From: Nitriliruptoraceae bacterium
GTDB taxonomy: Bacteria > Actinomycetota > Nitriliruptoria > Nitriliruptorales > Nitriliruptoraceae
Direction: 5' to 3'
NCBI GenBank assembly: GCA_007121975.1
Contig: SKJO01000058.1
Coordinates: 1 to 7,320, forward strand
DNA length: 7,320 nucleotides
Part shown: positions 5,483-7,320 of the stretch, piece after piece
Numbering within the stretch: the first letter of the stretch is position 1
Layout of the letters: each line of letters opens with the position of its first letter
Made by a program: the position numbers and the translations under genes
Notes under the pieces: generated by a model
The model's database searches: none
The model's input: only the letters and a program-made list of their open reading frames with translations
Told to the model about the DNA's origin: nothing

Positions 5483-6670
5483 GTGAGCGTCTCGCAACGC
5501 ATCCTCGCCATGGAGGAGTCCCCCACCCTCGCCGTCGACGCCAAGGCCAAGGCGCTGCGTGCCGCCGGGGAGCCGGTCATCGGATTCGGGGCCGGTGAGC
5601 CCGACTTCCCCACCCCGCCGCACGTGGTCGAGGCCGCGCAGCGGGCGGCCGCCGACCCCGCCAGTCACCGCTACTCCCCCGCTGCCGGGCAGCCCGCGCT
5701 GCGCGCCGCGGTGGCCGAGGCGACCGCCCGCGACTCGGGCGTCGAGGTCGCACCCGAGCAGGTCGTGATCACCAACGGGGGCAAGCACGCGCTGTACGCG
5801 ATCTTCATGGCGCTGCTCGACCCGGGCGACGAGGTGCTGGTGCTCGCGCCCTACTGGGTGAGCTTCCCCGAGCAGATCAAGCTCGCCGGCGGCGTACCGG
5901 TGGCGGTGCCCACCGACGGCGCCAGCGGCTTCCGGGCCAGCGTCGAGCAGCTCGAGGCGATGCGCACCCAGCGCACCAAGGCGCTGGTGTTCGTCTCGCC
6001 GTCCAACCCGACCGGCGCGGTCTACCCCGCCGACGAGACCGCCGCGGTGGGCGCCTGGGCCGCGGAGCACGGCATCTGGGTCGTGACCGACGAGATCTAC
6101 CAGCACCTGGTGTACGGCGATGCGCGCTTCACCTCGCTGCCCGCCGCCGCGCCCGAGGCCGCCGCGCGCACCATCATCTCCAGCGGCGTGGCCAAGACCT
6201 ACGCGATGACCGGCTGGCGGGTCGGGTGGGCGATCGCCCCGGTTCCCCTGACCAAGGGCATGGCCAAGCTGCAGAGCCAGTCGACCTCCAACGTGTGCAA
6301 CGTGGCGCAGGCCGCCGCGCTCGAGGCCCTGACCGGCCCGCAGGACGCGGTCGGCGAGATGCGCGCCGCCTTCGACCGTCGGCGCCGGATCGCGGTGGAT
6401 GCGCTGCGTGCGATCCCCGGGGTCGAGGTGGTGGAGCCCGAGGGCGCCTTCTACGTGTTCCCCTCGTTCGAGGGCGTGCTCGGTCGGGAGCTCGGGGGAC
6501 GCACGGTGGCCACCACCCTCGAGCTCGCCGAGGTCCTGCTCGAGCAGGCCAAGGTCGCGGTGGTCCCCGGTGAGGCGTTCGGCGCGCCCGGCTACGCCCG
6601 GCTGTCCTACGCGCTCAGCGACGCGCACATCGAGGAGGGCATCGCGCGCATCGCGACCCTGCTCGGCTGA
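5483..6670 (+). CDS. aspC: Aspartate aminotransferase, class I/II PLP aminotransferase
   Basis: A 395-residue fold type I aminotransferase of the bacterial aspartate aminotransferase subgroup (Thermus/Streptomyces type). It interconverts aspartate and 2-oxoglutarate with oxaloacetate and glutamate. Conserved parts are the N-terminal LAVDAKAKALRAAGEPVIGFGAGEPDFPTP region (16-45), TNGGKHALY (97-105), YWVSFPE (124-130), SPSNPTGAVY (172-181, with Asn175 expected to contact the cofactor), TDEIY (202-206, Asp203 and Tyr206), SGVAKTYAMTGWRVGW (234-249, Lys238 as the PLP lysine), GAFYVFPS (321-328) and VPGEAFG near 361-367. Arg373 before LSYALSD is the expected carboxylate-binding arginine. The GTG at 5483 matches the family N-terminus, where a Ser-x-Arg-Ile segment comes within about ten residues of the start; its ribosome binding site, GCAGG (5474-5478), is weak. 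The gene is divergent from serC and ends 3 bp from the convergent radical SAM gene. Related enzymes (prephenate or broad-specificity aminotransferases) share this fold, so the substrate is likely but not proven. Confidence 0.9.
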   Translation: MSVSQRILAMEESPTLAVDAKAKALRAAGEPVIGFGAGEPDFPTPPHVVEAAQRAAADPASHRYSPAAGQPALRAAVAEATARDSGVEVAPEQVVITNGGKHALYAIFMALLDPGDEVLVLAPYWVSFPEQIKLAGGVPVAVPTDGASGFRASVEQLEAMRTQRTKALVFVSPSNPTGAVYPADETAAVGAWAAEHGIWVVTDEIYQHLVYGDARFTSLPAAAPEAAARTIISSGVAKTYAMTGWRVGWAIAPVPLTKGMAKLQSQSTSNVCNVAQAAALEALTGPQDAVGEMRAAFDRRRRIAVDALRAIPGVEVVEPEGAFYVFPSFEGVLGRELGGRTVATTLELAEVLLEQAKVAVVPGEAFGAPGYARLSYALSDAHIEEGIARIATLLG

Positions 6671-6673
6671 GGC

Positions 6674-7320
6674 TCAGGCGGGCGCGCCGACCTCCCGCAG
6701 GCCGTGGGAGCGCAGCCGCTGCACGACCCGGGCCACGCTGGCCTCGCTCGTCTCCGGCCAGTGCCGGGCCTTGGCGCGGGTGCCGTGGTGCCGGAAGGCG
6801 AGCACTCGCAGCGGGATGCCCGGGTCGAGCTCGGCCACGAACCGGGCGTAGCGGTCGAGCTCGTCGGGCTGGTCGGTGACCCCCTCGATGACCAGCAGGC
6901 GCAGCTCGTGCAGCCGGCCGAGTGCATGGACCAGCCGGATCGAGCGCAGCACCTCGGCGTTGCCGGCACCGGTCAGCTGCCGGTGGGTGGCCTCGTCGAT
7001 CGCCTTGAGGTCGATCATCGCGCCCTCGATGACCGGGGCGAGCCGCTCCCACCCCGCGGGGTCGAGGGTGCCGTTGGTGTCCACCAGTCGCGTGAGGTGG
7101 GCCAGCGCGGGGTCCTCGCCGATGAAGGTGAGCAGCGCCACGATCGCGTCGAGCTGTCCGGTGGCTTCGCCCCCGCTGAGCGTCACGCCGCGCAGGAACC
7201 CGGCCCGCGCTCGTAGCAGGTCGAGCAGGTCGTCGATCTCCCACCACGCCGCCTGGCCGGCCGCGTCGATCAGCGACGGGTTGTGGCAGTTGACACAGTC
7301 GAGGTTGCAGCCCTGCAGGA
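6674..7320 (-). CDS. Radical SAM protein, glycyl-radical-enzyme activase-like (YjjW/PflA type), C-terminal part (partial)
   Basis: The C-terminal 215 codons of a radical SAM protein whose start lies beyond the right edge. At the edge it reads LQGCNLDCVNCHNPSL, the CxxxCxxC motif that binds the [4Fe-4S] cluster and SAM, in the QGC...CHNP setting typical of glycyl-radical-enzyme activases. Further features are LSGGEAT (the SAM-binding GGE motif), LVDTNGTLD, the DLKAID strand, and a conserved-looking C-terminal RVLAFRHHGTRAKA-HWPE segment. Between CHNP and the GGE motif there are only about 35 residues and no cysteines. The auxiliary ferredoxin-like insert of E. coli YjjW is therefore absent, and the protein should be a short single-cluster form. 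The N-terminal part, the start and any partner glycyl-radical enzyme are outside the window. It converges on the aspC-type gene with a 3-bp gap. The superfamily call is secure; the activase subgroup is a memory-based resemblance. Confidence 0.85.
   Translation of the reverse strand, partial: LQGCNLDCVNCHNPSLIDAAGQAAWWEIDDLLDLLRARAGFLRGVTLSGGEATGQLDAIVALLTFIGEDPALAHLTRLVDTNGTLDPAGWERLAPVIEGAMIDLKAIDEATHRQLTGAGNAEVLRSIRLVHALGRLHELRLLVIEGVTDQPDELDRYARFVAELDPGIPLRVLAFRHHGTRAKARHWPETSEASVARVVQRLRSHGLREVGAPA

Noticed and set aside
4195..5613. A longer SerC starting at 5613 (472 codons).
   Set aside because: The extra N-terminal stretch is unrelated to SerC and runs antisense to the start of the aspC-type gene. 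The ATG at 5307 gives the family's normal N-terminus and length.
2843..6628. A stop-free minus-strand frame of 1261 codons, which could look like a large fusion protein ending in LAT.
   Set aside because: Only the last 441 codons have family resemblance and a good ribosome binding site. The rest runs out of frame through serC and antisense to the aspC-type gene, with Arg/Gly/Pro/His-rich composition typical of GC3-driven shadow frames.

Overview
This is a G+C-rich window (about 70% by eye, with codon third positions almost always G or C). It looks like chromosomal DNA of an actinomycete (Actinomycetota). The support is the very high GC3, GTG starts, and four proteins of distinctly actinobacterial type: a THUMP-like methyltransferase N-terminus, a PAC2 protein, a mycobacterial-type phosphoserine aminotransferase and an L-lysine 6-aminotransferase. 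I cannot place it below phylum. I see no mobile element, tRNA, rRNA or CRISPR array. All seven genes are metabolic or housekeeping in type, and two are cut by the window ends.

Left part (1-1264): the 5' end of a gene for a class I SAM-dependent methyltransferase with a THUMP-like domain reads leftward out of the window. It is divergent from a PAC2-family (proteasome assembly chaperone-like) gene. The 89-bp gap between them holds a -10-like TANNNT box for each direction and a perfect 14-bp palindrome. The PAC2 gene has almost no leader and may be leaderless. A perfect 8-bp stem hairpin fills nearly all of the 24-bp convergent gap after it and probably terminates both transcripts.

Centre (1270-5307, minus strand): a compact three-gene operon, in transcription order serC, lat, aldehyde dehydrogenase, with gaps of 26 and 28 nt. 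LAT moves the epsilon-amino group of lysine to 2-oxoglutarate, giving allysine/piperideine-6-carboxylate. The adjacent dehydrogenase is the obvious candidate to oxidise that to L-2-aminoadipate. SerC (serine biosynthesis) uses glutamate and makes 2-oxoglutarate, the reverse of LAT's co-substrate use.

Right part (5308-7320): a 175-bp divergent intergenic region with several inverted repeats separates serC from an aspC-type aspartate aminotransferase on the plus strand. That gene converges, with a 3-bp gap, on a partial radical SAM gene whose CxxxCxxC motif lies at the window edge and which resembles glycyl-radical-enzyme activases (YjjW/PflA type).

I did not find a clearly new system. The points most worth checking are the serC-lat-aldehyde dehydrogenase operon, the palindromes in the two divergent promoter regions, the likely leaderless PAC2 gene and the short activase-like radical SAM protein.
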